Source: a virus
Direction: 5' to 3' (one strand)
IMG/VR virus record: IMGVR_UViG_3300034685_000408
Span: 1-49,932 of that record
Length of the DNA stretch: 49,932 bases
In this document: piece by piece, positions 33,695 through 41,453 of the stretch
How positions within the stretch are numbered: position 1 is the stretch's first letter
Layout: each line of letters starts with the position of its first letter
Notes under the pieces: generated by a model
Told to the model about the DNA's origin: nothing
Database searches by the model: none
What the model saw: only the letters and a program-made list of their open reading frames with translations
Translations under genes and position numbers: made by a program

Positions 33695-34298
33695 AGATGA
33701 TTGGCTTAGCTGTATACCTCAGCAATTCCAAGACAAACGCAAACTTGAAGTACTTATCGGTGCTTTTTCCGATGAGCTACAGGAAGTTCATGACATGTTT
33801 GAACAGCTAAAAACGATGAGAGGACTTGATACTGCGACCGGACAACAACTCGACAATATAGGGGATATTGTTGTTTTAAGCAGAGCTCAGTCGGCCCTTT
33901 ATGCCGGAGTGCTCGACTTCGATGTAATCGACGATGAAAGGTATCGTTTATTCCTCAAATACAAAGCACTAAGAAACGCAAATCTTTGCACCTTTTCAGA
34001 GCTTGTTGCAGCATGTCGTCTTCTCTATAATTCGGAGATTGTATACTATAGGGAAGATAAAAACTATCCCGCAACATTCTTTCTAAATATCGGTGCAAAG
34101 TTTAGCAACGAAATACTCGGCTTGCTTCAAAGTTCCGATTTAACGATAAGACCTGCTGGAGTAACTGCAAATATAAGCTACTTCAATATGGAGTTTTTCG
34201 GTTTTTCTGACATGAACAGACTTGCACTTGGGTTCGGACAAGGGCCGTTTGCACAGTCTATTATCCAAGAACCACAAGAACCGGGAGGGGAGGTATAA
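33684..34298 (+). CDS. DUF2612-like tail protein (gpI position)
   Basis: The 204-residue protein (LEVLIGAFSDELQEVHDMFEQL, LDTATGQQLDNIGDIV, FRLFLK-like segment DERYRLFLKYK) has the layout of DUF2612/gpI proteins that connect wedge and fibre. GTG start overlaps baseplate J. Confidence 0.8.
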   Translation: MAIKDDWLSCIPQQFQDKRKLEVLIGAFSDELQEVHDMFEQLKTMRGLDTATGQQLDNIGDIVVLSRAQSALYAGVLDFDVIDDERYRLFLKYKALRNANLCTFSELVAACRLLYNSEIVYYREDKNYPATFFLNIGAKFSNEILGLLQSSDLTIRPAGVTANISYFNMEFFGFSDMNRLALGFGQGPFAQSIIQEPQEPGGEV

Positions 34299-34303
34299 GA
34301 TTT

Positions 34304-34885
34304 ATGGACCCTAATTTCAATATCACTTTTGCAGAGAATGGAAGCAGAGCGGCAATCTCAGATGAAGAGTGGGCCGGAGGTTGGGCGGCCATAGTTGGAG
34401 GTATTAACGGGATACCTACAGCACAGCAGTTTAATACTTTTGGCTATCTGATGGAGCAAAAAAGCAATATAGCAAAAGGGATAGCCGATAATTCCTGGAA
34501 TGCTTCTCAGTTAGCTGTCACGACCGCAAACCAGGCTACTTCAATCGCCAACACTGCTAATGCCAATGCCGACGATGCGAAGGCACAGGTTGTAAACGCT
34601 GTTGCTGCGGCAGCCCTTGCACAAAGTATGGCAAACTCGGCAAGCGATTCGGCAGCCCAAGCACAATCAAGTGCAGATGCAGCTTATTCATACGCAGAAG
34701 CAAACTATCAGCTTATACTGGCACTACAAAATTTGATAACGAACCATGAAGCTCGAATCAAAACTCTCGAAGATGCTCTCTTTAACGATATTATAGGAAA
34801 TCCCTTCACCATTCTATTTGATGACCTGAACGATGTTACGGTTACTGGCGTCTGGAATGTAGCGTTGCAGCGGATTGAATGTTAA
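34304..34885 (+). CDS. Tail fibre / adaptor with coiled-coil stalk
   Basis: The 193-residue protein has a small N-terminal domain (DEEWAGGWAAIVGGINGIPTAQQFN) and an alanine/asparagine/serine-rich helical repeat (about 75-150) typical of trimeric fibre stalks. It ends in NPFTILFDDLNDVTVTGVWN. It probably anchors the receptor-binding apparatus; the DGR target downstream would be its variable partner. Confidence 0.75.
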   Translation: MDPNFNITFAENGSRAAISDEEWAGGWAAIVGGINGIPTAQQFNTFGYLMEQKSNIAKGIADNSWNASQLAVTTANQATSIANTANANADDAKAQVVNAVAAAALAQSMANSASDSAAQAQSSADAAYSYAEANYQLILALQNLITNHEARIKTLEDALFNDIIGNPFTILFDDLNDVTVTGVWNVALQRIEC

Positions 34886-35148
34886 TGAACAGATACGCCT
34901 GCACAAAACAGGAGCTTTCATGCATACTCGGAAATCTGTTTACAGAAATTATGCCTCCATGCTGCCCGAAAGATAATGTGGTCGTTATCAAAGGGATAAC
35001 TTACAGCGGAAAGGAGGCATTATTTTTAATCCTTGATGATGGATTCGCTTATTCTGGAGACCGTGAGGACATCGAAAAAATAAGGGATAAGAGGTGCATT
35101 TATGAGAGAGCCTGCAAACAGAGAGCCTTCGGAATTGAATGTTATTAG
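34879..35148 (+). CDS. Small protein between fibre and Avd
   Basis: An 89-residue protein with seven cysteines and a short beta core (NVVVIKGITYSGKEALFLILDDG). It overlaps both the fibre stop and the Avd gene. No family recognised. ATG 34885 is an alternative start, as no strong ribosome site is seen before either. Confidence 0.6.
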   Translation: MLMNRYACTKQELSCILGNLFTEIMPPCCPKDNVVVIKGITYSGKEALFLILDDGFAYSGDREDIEKIRDKRCIYERACKQRAFGIECY

Positions 35149-35497
35149 CAAAGCAAAAGATTTGGTAAAGCATAGCTTTCTGATTACCAACGGGACCAGC
35201 AGGTATCCCAAAAAGATGAGGTTTACCCTGGTCAACCGGATACAGGATAAAGCTATGAATATATACGAATGTTTGCTTGAGGCTAACGAGCTAAACATCA
35301 AAGATCCTCAGCAGAAACCTGAGAGATTAAGTCTACAAGCAAAAGCTATAACTTATTGCAAGGAGCTTTTGTTTCTGGTAGAGCTATCCTTTGATATGCA
35401 GTATCTAAGTGCCAAGAGCTGCGAGTATTGGACGAAGAAAATACTTGATGTGAAATACATGACTTCGGCCTGGCTCAAAAAGGATAGGCAGCGATAA
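35102..35497 (+). CDS. avd: Avd, DGR accessory variability determinant
   Basis: The 131-residue protein is helical with charged, basic faces: SKAKDLVKHSFLITNGTSRYPKKMRFT, VNRIQDKAMNIYECLLEANEL and CKELLFLVELSFDM. This fits the four-helix Avd family, which forms a basic pentamer that binds the DGR reverse transcriptase and RNA. It ends 21 bases before the template repeat, in the order avd-TR-RT known from BPP-1-like DGRs. Confidence 0.85.
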   Translation: MREPANREPSELNVISKAKDLVKHSFLITNGTSRYPKKMRFTLVNRIQDKAMNIYECLLEANELNIKDPQQKPERLSLQAKAITYCKELLFLVELSFDMQYLSAKSCEYWTKKILDVKYMTSAWLKKDRQR

Positions 35498-35780
35498 ATC
35501 CTATTGGGTGCAGCTTGTAACGCTTCCAACGCCCACAACGTGCGCAACGTCAACTCCGATGGCAGCCTCAACAACAACAACGCCTACAACGGCAACAACG
35601 GCGTTCGGCCCGATTGAGAGGAAATTGAGACCGAGTAGTCTTTAAGACGAAAGCAGTAACCCTCTCTCAAGGAAGCTGCATCCATCCTTGCGGCACGAGG
35701 TAAACACATGATTGCCGATGTCGAGACGTTAACTCTCTATGAGTGAGGTCAAGACTACCAAACGGCAAGGAGGTTTTTTA
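35498..35780 (+). ncRNA. DGR template RNA region
   Basis: The 283 bases between avd and the reverse transcriptase hold no gene. They contain the template repeat (35519-35617) and a 163-base spacer with a hairpin (CAAGGA 35668-35673 with TCCTTG 35685-35690). In studied DGRs, the RNA from avd through TR and the following spacer is the structured template for cDNA synthesis. Ends of the RNA are unknown. Confidence 0.7.
35519..35617 (+). repeat. DGR template repeat (TR)
   Basis: The 99 bases align without gaps to the variable repeat at 37486-37584. All 14 differences fall on template adenines (7 A-to-T, 5 A-to-G, 2 A-to-C) and none on its other bases. The TR contains 30 adenines and is dominated by AAC codons (12 in the target frame), which can mutate widely without making stop codons. 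The last two differences (35613 and 35617) may be fixed IMH/IMH* differences, because both known variable copies have C at the first and a non-A base at the second. Confidence 0.95.
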
Positions 35781-36839
35781 ATGTATGAACAAGTTTATAA
35801 ATTTGAAAACCTTTATAATGCATTCAGGAAAACCAGGAAGGGAAAGCAATGGAAGAATACCACTGCTCGGTATGAGATTAACCTTTTAGAAGCTACAGCA
35901 CTGCTTTCCGAACAGCTACAATCGAAGACATACACAGTTTCTCCTTATACGGTTTTCTACGTTTACGAACCGAAAAAGAGAGAAGTCAAGACGAATTCTT
36001 TAAAAGATAAGGTTGTACAGGAAAGCTTGTGCACCCATGTTTTGGAACCGTTAATCGAACCGAGCTTTATTCTCGACAACTACGCATCACAGGTAGGGAA
36101 GGGAACGCATTTCGGTCTGAACAGACTTGCTGAATTCATGCGGCGATATTACAGGGAAAACGGCTTTGCAAACGGTTGGGTATTGAAATGTGATATTAAA
36201 AAGTATTTCTACAGGATTCAACATGAACCTTTGAAGCGCATGGTAAGAAAGTATATTAAAGAACCCGATGTGCTCTGGCTTGTGGATTTAATTATTGACA
36301 GCACAGAAGACCCTGGCATCCCGATAGGAAACCAAACAAGTCAGATTTTCGCATTGTTGTACCTGAATGGCATGGACCATCTTGTTAAAGATAAGCTCGG
36401 GGTTAAGTTTTATGGGAGGTATATGGACGATTTCTACCTCATCCACAAAGATAAGGATTTTCTCAGGAAATGCCTTGTGGACATTCAAAACCATGTCGGA
36501 AACCTTGGATTAGAGCTTAATGACAAAACTCAAATCTTCCCCTTGAAGAACGGCATTGATTTTCTTGGGTTTCACACCTATTTAACGGATACCGGAAAAG
36601 TAATACGTAAAGTCAGAAGAAGGAGCAAGAACAACTTTAGGCGAAAGCTCAAGAAATTCAAGGTGCTTGTAGAGAATGGAAAAATGACGCAGGACAGAGT
36701 GGAGTTGTCGTATCAAAGCTGGCGAGGTCATGTAGAGCACGGCAACTGTCACCACCTGCTCAGGAATATGGACGAACTCTACAGAAAATTATTCAATACT
36801 GAAAGGTCAGGTGATAAACCAAATGTCACAGCCAATTAG
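35781..36839 (+). CDS. DGR reverse transcriptase
   Basis: The 352-residue protein has retroelement RT motifs: CDIKKYF (D138 of the catalytic triad), PIGNQTSQ (motif 4, 181-188, the DGR hallmark), YMDD (214-217) and LGLELNDKTQ/IDFLGF with a basic C-terminal thumb. It makes error-prone cDNA from the template RNA with A-specific misincorporation, aided by Avd. The ATG follows AAGGAGG at 6-8 bases. Its last codons overlap the target gene. Confidence 0.97.
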   Translation: MYEQVYKFENLYNAFRKTRKGKQWKNTTARYEINLLEATALLSEQLQSKTYTVSPYTVFYVYEPKKREVKTNSLKDKVVQESLCTHVLEPLIEPSFILDNYASQVGKGTHFGLNRLAEFMRRYYRENGFANGWVLKCDIKKYFYRIQHEPLKRMVRKYIKEPDVLWLVDLIIDSTEDPGIPIGNQTSQIFALLYLNGMDHLVKDKLGVKFYGRYMDDFYLIHKDKDFLRKCLVDIQNHVGNLGLELNDKTQIFPLKNGIDFLGFHTYLTDTGKVIRKVRRRSKNNFRRKLKKFKVLVENGKMTQDRVELSYQSWRGHVEHGNCHHLLRNMDELYRKLFNTERSGDKPNVTAN

Positions 36840-38541
36840 CAATTTGCCTGTTGGTGCTCTTGTTAAAGACACCACGACGAAGTATTATGGTTCGCCTATA
36901 ATCTGGACGATTGCGGACAAAAACCATGCAGGCTATCCGGCTAATTCCGTTACGTTGCTATCAAAGTATATTCTCACATTGAAATGTTCGGACGCCAAGG
37001 AACCATCAAACAGCAACAGCGACCGTCAAAGCTATGGAAACAACAGATATCTATACAGTAACATAAGGCAATGGCTAAACAGTGCGGCTGCTGCTGGAGC
37101 ATGGTACACAGCTCAGCATAGTGCTGACGCTCCTCCTACAAACGCAAATGTCTGGAGTAATTACAACGAATATGATGCACAAGCAGGATTCCAAAATGAT
37201 TTCTCCGCAAACTTTAGAAACGCCCTGCTAAGCACATCCCTTACTGTTGTCAAGGCAAGCGTAGATGGAGGCGGAACAGAAACCGTTGCCGACAAGGTCT
37301 TCTTATTAAGCACTACCGAGGTTGGACTTGCGGACGAAGGTTATGCAGAAGGAAGCAAGTTGGCATTGTTTTCTGATAACGCAAGCAGGCTGGCTTATCC
37401 TACAGCTTTGTGTGTAAGCAACAGTGAGTACACCAATGCAAGCTTAAATACCAGCTCTCCTTGGTACTGGTGGCTTCGTACTCCATACGCTTCCAACGCC
37501 CGCTACGTGCGCCGCGTCAACTCCGATGGCAGCCTCTACTACAACGTCGCCTACAGCGGCGTCAACGGCGTTCGGCCCGCTTGTAATCTTCCATCTTCAA
37601 TCTTGGTATCTGATTCGCCAGATGGAGACGGAGCATACACGATTGTATGGAACCAGCCACCAACTACGCCCAGTTCTATTACAGTTCCTACGACAGTGCG
37701 TGGAGGACAGACGCTTGCAATTTCATGGGGAGCATCAACAGACCCGGATGGAAACCTTGCCGGATATAGATTGGAACGTAGCGTAAATGGCGGAGCATAC
37801 TCCCAGATTTACCAGGGGACGCAACTAAGTTATACGGATAACATTACCTACGGATGGACAACTGTACAGTACAGAGTTAAAGCATATGATACGGCAGAAG
37901 CTGAATCCGGATACCAAACAAGTCCAAGCCGAACCGTTATCAATAACACAGCACCAGTTATTTCGGGAAGTGACGGAAACCTCGGAACAAAGTCGGGAGA
38001 CTTCTCACAAACCTATACCGTTACAGATGCTGAATCAGATGCAGTAACAGTTGTAGAAAAGATAGATGGAGTTCAGCTTAGGAGCTACACTGTGACGCTG
38101 GGGGCAACCAATACATTCTCAGTTTCAGGATTAACCTTCATGAAACTGCTGAATGGCAGTCATACCTTGACTGTTACTGCAACTGATAGCGCAGGAGCAT
38201 CCTCAACAAGAACGTGGACCTTCACCAAATCAGTTACTTCATTGAGCATTGTCCTATCTGCTCCAATGGCAACGGATGCTATGGTAACGAAATGTATAAT
38301 CAATGTTACAAGAGCAATTCCTGCCGGAGCTGACTTCAAAGTTGAGGTATGCAACAATGGATTTGATGCTTCTCCTGCATGGGAAGATTGCACAAGTGCA
38401 GTACTTGGAGGACGAAAATTTTTCCTTTCAAATACCACCAAAACAGCAGCACAATGGGGCTTCAATGTAAGAGTAACCGTGTCAAGGAATGGTGCCATAG
38501 GCGATTGTTATGTATCAGGGATAGGAGGTAATTTTGAATGA
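36823..38541 (+). CDS. DGR target protein with internal variable lectin-like domain and Ig-like domains
   Basis: The 572-residue protein starts with a C-type-lectin-like (DUF6273-like) domain: NNRYLYSNIRQWLN, FLLSTTEVGL and SPWYWWLRTPYAS. The variable repeat (VR) encodes residues 222-254. It is followed by GVRPA and then an FN3-like domain (about 280-370), a second Ig-like domain (about 375-470) and a C-terminal domain. The VR is therefore internal, unlike most DGR targets, where it ends the protein. Probably a tail-tip receptor-binding protein. The ATG 36823 overlaps the RT end; GTG 36811 is possible. Confidence 0.9.
   Translation: MSQPISNLPVGALVKDTTTKYYGSPIIWTIADKNHAGYPANSVTLLSKYILTLKCSDAKEPSNSNSDRQSYGNNRYLYSNIRQWLNSAAAAGAWYTAQHSADAPPTNANVWSNYNEYDAQAGFQNDFSANFRNALLSTSLTVVKASVDGGGTETVADKVFLLSTTEVGLADEGYAEGSKLALFSDNASRLAYPTALCVSNSEYTNASLNTSSPWYWWLRTPYASNARYVRRVNSDGSLYYNVAYSGVNGVRPACNLPSSILVSDSPDGDGAYTIVWNQPPTTPSSITVPTTVRGGQTLAISWGASTDPDGNLAGYRLERSVNGGAYSQIYQGTQLSYTDNITYGWTTVQYRVKAYDTAEAESGYQTSPSRTVINNTAPVISGSDGNLGTKSGDFSQTYTVTDAESDAVTVVEKIDGVQLRSYTVTLGATNTFSVSGLTFMKLLNGSHTLTVTATDSAGASSTRTWTFTKSVTSLSIVLSAPMATDAMVTKCIINVTRAIPAGADFKVEVCNNGFDASPAWEDCTSAVLGGRKFFLSNTTKTAAQWGFNVRVTVSRNGAIGDCYVSGIGGNFE
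37486..37584 (+). repeat. DGR variable repeat (VR)
   Basis: Copy of the template repeat with 14 adenine-only differences, encoding AAC-to-TAC, AAC-to-GTC, AAC-to-CGC and similar replacements. The final part, GGCGTTCGGCCCG (37567-37579), matches the TR exactly and is inferred to belong to the initiation of mutagenic homing element. Surface tyrosines, serines and arginines dominate the varied residues, as usual in C-type-lectin ligand sites. Confidence 0.93.
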
Positions 38542-38699
38542 GCCTTAAACGTAAAGTGGACAGTATTGTAGAGCTCAAAGAAAAAAATCAAAAAATAGCT
38601 GAGCTTGAACAGCGCAACCAGGAATTAGAGCAGCAAGTCACCGATTTGCAGATTGCTCTTTGTGAGGTATATGAAACTATGATAGGAGGTGCGAACTGA
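38538..38699 (+). CDS. Small coiled-coil protein
   Basis: A 53-residue protein (MSLKRKVDSIVELKEKNQKI...) with a leucine/isoleucine heptad helix. It overlaps the target stop with ATGA and has ATAGGAGG upstream. Short coiled-coil proteins of this kind commonly follow tail-fibre genes in clostridial phages. Confidence 0.6.
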   Translation: MSLKRKVDSIVELKEKNQKIAELEQRNQELEQQVTDLQIALCEVYETMIGGAN

Positions 38700-38800
38700 T
38701 GGCAAAAATCTATGCCAATCTAATCAAGAAGGGTATCAAAACTATTGATGATGTCCCTGAAAATCTTAAAGAAGAAGTGGAGAGGTTGCTCAATGAGTAA
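38699..38800 (+). CDS. Short CD1375/XkdX-like protein A
   Basis: A 33-residue protein beginning MAKIYANLIKKGIKTIDDVP, which recalls CD1375/XkdX-like small proteins at phage tail ends. It overlaps the previous stop (TGATGG) and has GGAGG upstream. A paralogue lies 50 bases downstream. Confidence 0.6.
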   Translation: MAKIYANLIKKGIKTIDDVPENLKEEVERLLNE

Positions 38801-38849
38801 CCTTTTCTTTTTCCTCGCAAAGATGCTGCTTAGGAAGGAGGTGGAACAG

Positions 38850-38966
38850 ATGGCAGTAGTATATGCAACTCTTATTGTTAAGGGTATAAAAACCCTTGAA
38901 CAGGTTCCTGTTCTAATTAGAGACCAGGTTAAAGCAATTCTGGAGGCACTTGAAGTCGAAGCTTGA
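38850..38966 (+). CDS. Short CD1375/XkdX-like protein B
   Basis: A 38-residue protein, MAVVYATLIVKGIKTLEQVP..., clearly similar to its neighbour (shared YA-LI-KGIKT--VP). A strong AAGGAGGTGG lies 8 bases upstream. The frame stays open from ATG 38793, which overlaps the preceding stop, so a longer 57-residue form with a hydrophobic start is possible. Confidence 0.55.
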   Translation: MAVVYATLIVKGIKTLEQVPVLIRDQVKAILEALEVEA

Positions 38967-38984
38967 TGAAAGCATATGGATTAA

Positions 38985-39027
38985 GGACGTAAGTTTGCCG
39001 ACCGGCATTCTTACGTCCTATTTATTT
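38985..39027 (+). terminator. Intrinsic terminator after the tail-end genes
   Basis: GGACGTAAG (38985-38993) pairs perfectly with CTTACGTCC (39010-39018); an inner GCC/GGC pair extends the stem. TATTTATTTG follows. It separates the DGR/tail genes from the lysis cassette. Confidence 0.75.
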
Positions 39028-39068
39028 GTATTGATGTGCCTCAAACAATAAAGAAGGGAGTGAAGCAT

Positions 39069-39392
39069 TTGGCAATTGATTTTTTATCACTTCTCGCCCT
39101 GATGGGGATACCGTCCGCTGTTACAGGACTGTGCTTCTGGGCAATTCAGAAATCCATTACAAGGCGTGATGCCAAAAGGGACAGACAGGAGGAAGCAAGA
39201 AAAAAAAACGAGCTACTGCTTATCAAAGGTGTTGGAGCGGCGATAGCCCTCGGTGAAGCTACGGCTCAATCAATCAAGAGGCTTGACAGCAAATGCAACG
39301 GAGAGATGGAAAAAGCTCTGGAGTATGCACGAGCTGTTAAGCACGAACAGAAAGACTTTTTAAATGAACAGGGGGTTAATAATTTCCTATGA
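39069..39392 (+). CDS. Membrane-anchored lysis-cassette protein
   Basis: The 107-residue protein has one N-terminal transmembrane helix (FLSLLALMGIPSAVTGLCFWAI) and a long charged cytoplasmic coiled-coil (RRDAKRDRQEEARKKNELLL). Likely holin-like or spanin-like partner of the amidase. The TTG at 39069 follows GAAGGGAGTG; codons upstream lie outside this context. Confidence 0.6.
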   Translation: MAIDFLSLLALMGIPSAVTGLCFWAIQKSITRRDAKRDRQEEARKKNELLLIKGVGAAIALGEATAQSIKRLDSKCNGEMEKALEYARAVKHEQKDFLNEQGVNNFL

Positions 39393-39407
39393 TTGGAGGC
39401 GGTTTGT

Positions 39408-39692
39408 ATGAGAAGCAAGAAAAGAAATCCTCCTGAGTTTTCAAAGAAAATATTCATTGGCGTGTCCATTGTAAACCTATTCATTCTCATTTTTGCTTGC
39501 ATCATGATATGGAGAACAATGGACCTCACACCGCTAAGTTATTTAATCCCCGCAGCAGCCGCAGAGATGGCAACAGCTACGGGGTTTTATTATAACAAGG
39601 CGAAGATGGAAAACCAAATTAAACTTAAGAAATTGTACGGTGATAAATACGTCCCAGGAGAGGACATCGGAAATCAAAATAGTCAAGTTTGA
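39408..39692 (+). CDS. Probable holin (two transmembrane segments)
   Basis: The 94-residue protein has a basic start, transmembrane helix (FIGVSIVNLFILIFACIMIW), a second hydrophobic segment (PLSYLIPAAAAEMATATGFYY) and a charged tail. It fits small class II holins and lies before the amidase. The ATG at 39408 follows TTGGAGG. Confidence 0.65.
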   Translation: MRSKKRNPPEFSKKIFIGVSIVNLFILIFACIMIWRTMDLTPLSYLIPAAAAEMATATGFYYNKAKMENQIKLKKLYGDKYVPGEDIGNQNSQV

Positions 39693-39706
39693 AAGGGGAG
39701 ATAGAC

Positions 39707-40726
39707 ATGAACATAACCCAGAGGCCGTCACCGAACAAATACGATGGACGTAAAGGCTGGAAGCCTGACATGATTGTGTGCCACATTACCGAAGGCAGTT
39801 ATGAAGGCGCAGTAAGCTGGCTCTGCAACCCGCAAGCTCAAGCATCGGCTCATTTCGTAGTTGCTCAGGATGGAAGAGTATCACAGCTTGTTCCACTCAC
39901 GGATGGAGCATGGTGCAACGGAACCAGCACAGACGCAAGTTCGAGTGTGTACTACGGGAAAAGTACCCTTGCAGCCGTTAGAGAGCGCAAGACCAATGCC
40001 AATTATTATACCGTGAGCATCGAACATGAAGGGATATGGGCCAAGACAAAAGGCAGGCTTACTGATGCGCAGCTTGCAGCCACAATCGAATTGATTAAGT
40101 ACATCCGCAGCGAGGTAAAACGCATTTACGGCGTTGAAATACCACTTGACCGTGAACATATTGTCGGGCACTATAAGATAAATCCGATTACAAAGCCAAA
40201 CTGCCCAGGCTCCGAATTCCAGTTCGATGCTATCATAGCAGCATTGAAAGGTAGTGAATCCTCCACAGGAAATCAAGGCAATTCGACGTCAGGAACCGTT
40301 CTATATAGGGTACAGGTTGGTGCCTATGGGGTTAAAGCCAATGCTGAAAAAACACTGGAAGCTCTTAAGTCTAAGGGATATGATACCATGCTTGTTCAGG
40401 TAGGAAACCTATACAAAGTTCAGGTAGGAGCGTATTCCAAGAAAGAAAATGCTGACAACATGGCCGCAAAGCTTAAGGCTGATGGCTTCGATACCTTTAT
40501 TACCACCCAGGGAGGAACAACTGTTGGTACAGAATCAGCTTCCGCATCCATAACAGTCGGCAGCAAGGTTAAGATTAAAAGCAGTGCTGCCAAGTATAGT
40601 ACAGGACAGGAAATCCCTGACTGGGTAAAAAATAACACATATACGGTGCAACAACTCGGTGACGGAAAAGTGTTGCTCAAAGAAATAGTTAGCTGGGTGA
40701 ACATCAGTGATGTTTCACTCGTATAA
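39707..40726 (+). CDS. N-acetylmuramoyl-L-alanine amidase with SPOR-like repeats (endolysin)
   Basis: The 339-residue protein has an Ami_2/PGRP amidase domain: MIVCHITEG (first zinc histidine), ASAHFVVAQDGRV, YYTVSIEHEG and IVGHYKINPITKPNCPG (second zinc histidine and cysteine). Two SPOR-like repeats follow (YRVQVGAYGVKANAEKTL and YKVQVGAYSKKENADNMA), then a small beta C-terminal domain. It cuts the amide bond between MurNAc and the peptide. SPOR domains bind denuded septal glycan, so activity may be directed to the division septum. Confidence 0.9.
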   Translation: MNITQRPSPNKYDGRKGWKPDMIVCHITEGSYEGAVSWLCNPQAQASAHFVVAQDGRVSQLVPLTDGAWCNGTSTDASSSVYYGKSTLAAVRERKTNANYYTVSIEHEGIWAKTKGRLTDAQLAATIELIKYIRSEVKRIYGVEIPLDREHIVGHYKINPITKPNCPGSEFQFDAIIAALKGSESSTGNQGNSTSGTVLYRVQVGAYGVKANAEKTLEALKSKGYDTMLVQVGNLYKVQVGAYSKKENADNMAAKLKADGFDTFITTQGGTTVGTESASASITVGSKVKIKSSAAKYSTGQEIPDWVKNNTYTVQQLGDGKVLLKEIVSWVNISDVSLV

Positions 40727-40742
40727 AAAGGAGGAGTGAATT

Positions 40743-41132
40743 GTGAACGAAATACTTACGACTTTGATTCAGGTAGTAATCATTCCGGCCATACCGGTTT
40801 TAGTTACCTTCCTCGTGAAATACTTTAAGACTAAAACAAATGAAGCAATTGCCACCATAGACAACGATACCCTGCAACAGGCTCTCTACGAGGCCGCCGA
40901 TGCCGTTTATACAGCAGTAACCTACACAGCGCAGACCTATGTTGACAGCCTTAAGAAAGCAGGAACCTTTGATGCAGAAGCACAAAAGACAGCGTTTAAC
41001 ACAGCAAAAGAAATGGCTGTTAAATTGTTATCGCAGAAAACCAAAGAATTGCTTGAGTCGTTATACGGAGACCTCGACACCTGGCTCACTGCAAAAATTG
41101 AGCAGGCCGTCAAAGAACAAAAGAGCAAGTAA
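40743..41132 (+). CDS. Holin, LLH-like family
   Basis: The 129-residue protein starts with a transmembrane helix (LIQVVIIPAIPVLVTFLVKYF) and continues with a helical charged region (DTLQQALYEAADAVYTAV, KTAFNTAKEMAVKLLSQKTK), as in LLH-type holins. GTG start behind AAAGGAGGAG; a terminator follows directly. Confidence 0.75.
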   Translation: MNEILTTLIQVVIIPAIPVLVTFLVKYFKTKTNEAIATIDNDTLQQALYEAADAVYTAVTYTAQTYVDSLKKAGTFDAEAQKTAFNTAKEMAVKLLSQKTKELLESLYGDLDTWLTAKIEQAVKEQKSK

Positions 41133-41138
41133 CAAGTT

Positions 41139-41182
41139 AAGCCCTCTCTTGGAGAAAATCCTTGAGGGGGCTTTATTTTTTT
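41139..41182 (+). terminator. Strong intrinsic terminator at the end of the late operon
   Basis: AAGCCCTCTC pairs with the segment ending in GAGGGGGCTT at 41173 (10 bp with a G-T pair, extended by GG/CC). The run TTATTTTTTT follows. It ends the lysis module; accessory genes start under a new promoter. Confidence 0.9.
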
Positions 41183-41375
41183 GCCCAAAATCCACTATTT
41201 ACAAGGCTTACGGGATTTTCGATTTTCAGAAGCTTTCAGACGTTTTGAATATAAAACTATAGGCTTGCATTATCAAGGCTTATAAAGAAACTGGGAAGCT
41301 CTCAGAGGCTTTTGCTCATTTGCTATAAATGAATAACTTGATAATAAAAAAAATTATAAAAAATAAATTATTTGA
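41183..41375. other. Gene-free AT-rich stretch before the accessory promoter
   Basis: No frame with a ribosome site lies here. AGGCTT occurs four times in 108 bases (41204, 41261, 41276, 41306), and an A/T-only tract runs from about 41335 to 41374 before the promoter. It could be an UP element or binding region, but evidence is weak. Confidence 0.35.
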
Positions 41376-41437
41376 TTGACACTTACGATACGGTAAGTTA
41401 GAATGAAGACAAGATTTAAAACTTACAAAACGGTAAG
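41376..41437 (+). promoter_or_regulatory. Promoter with two operator palindromes, copies 4 and 5
   Basis: TTGACA (41376-41381), a 17-base spacer and TAGAAT (41399-41404). The spacer is palindrome CTTACGATACGGTAAG (41382-41397); the second, CTTACAAAACGGTAAG, is at 41422-41437, directly before the ribosome site. The two start exactly 40 bases apart. An A/T tract precedes the -35 box. A regulator bound here would block RNA polymerase and could loop the DNA. Confidence 0.8.
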
Positions 41438-41453
41438 TCTGGAGGTTGTTGAT

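Noticed and set aside
41403-41453. Upstream ATG for the first accessory gene
   Set aside because: It overlaps the -10 box of the promoter, so it would not be in the transcript; ATG 41454 has TGGAGG.
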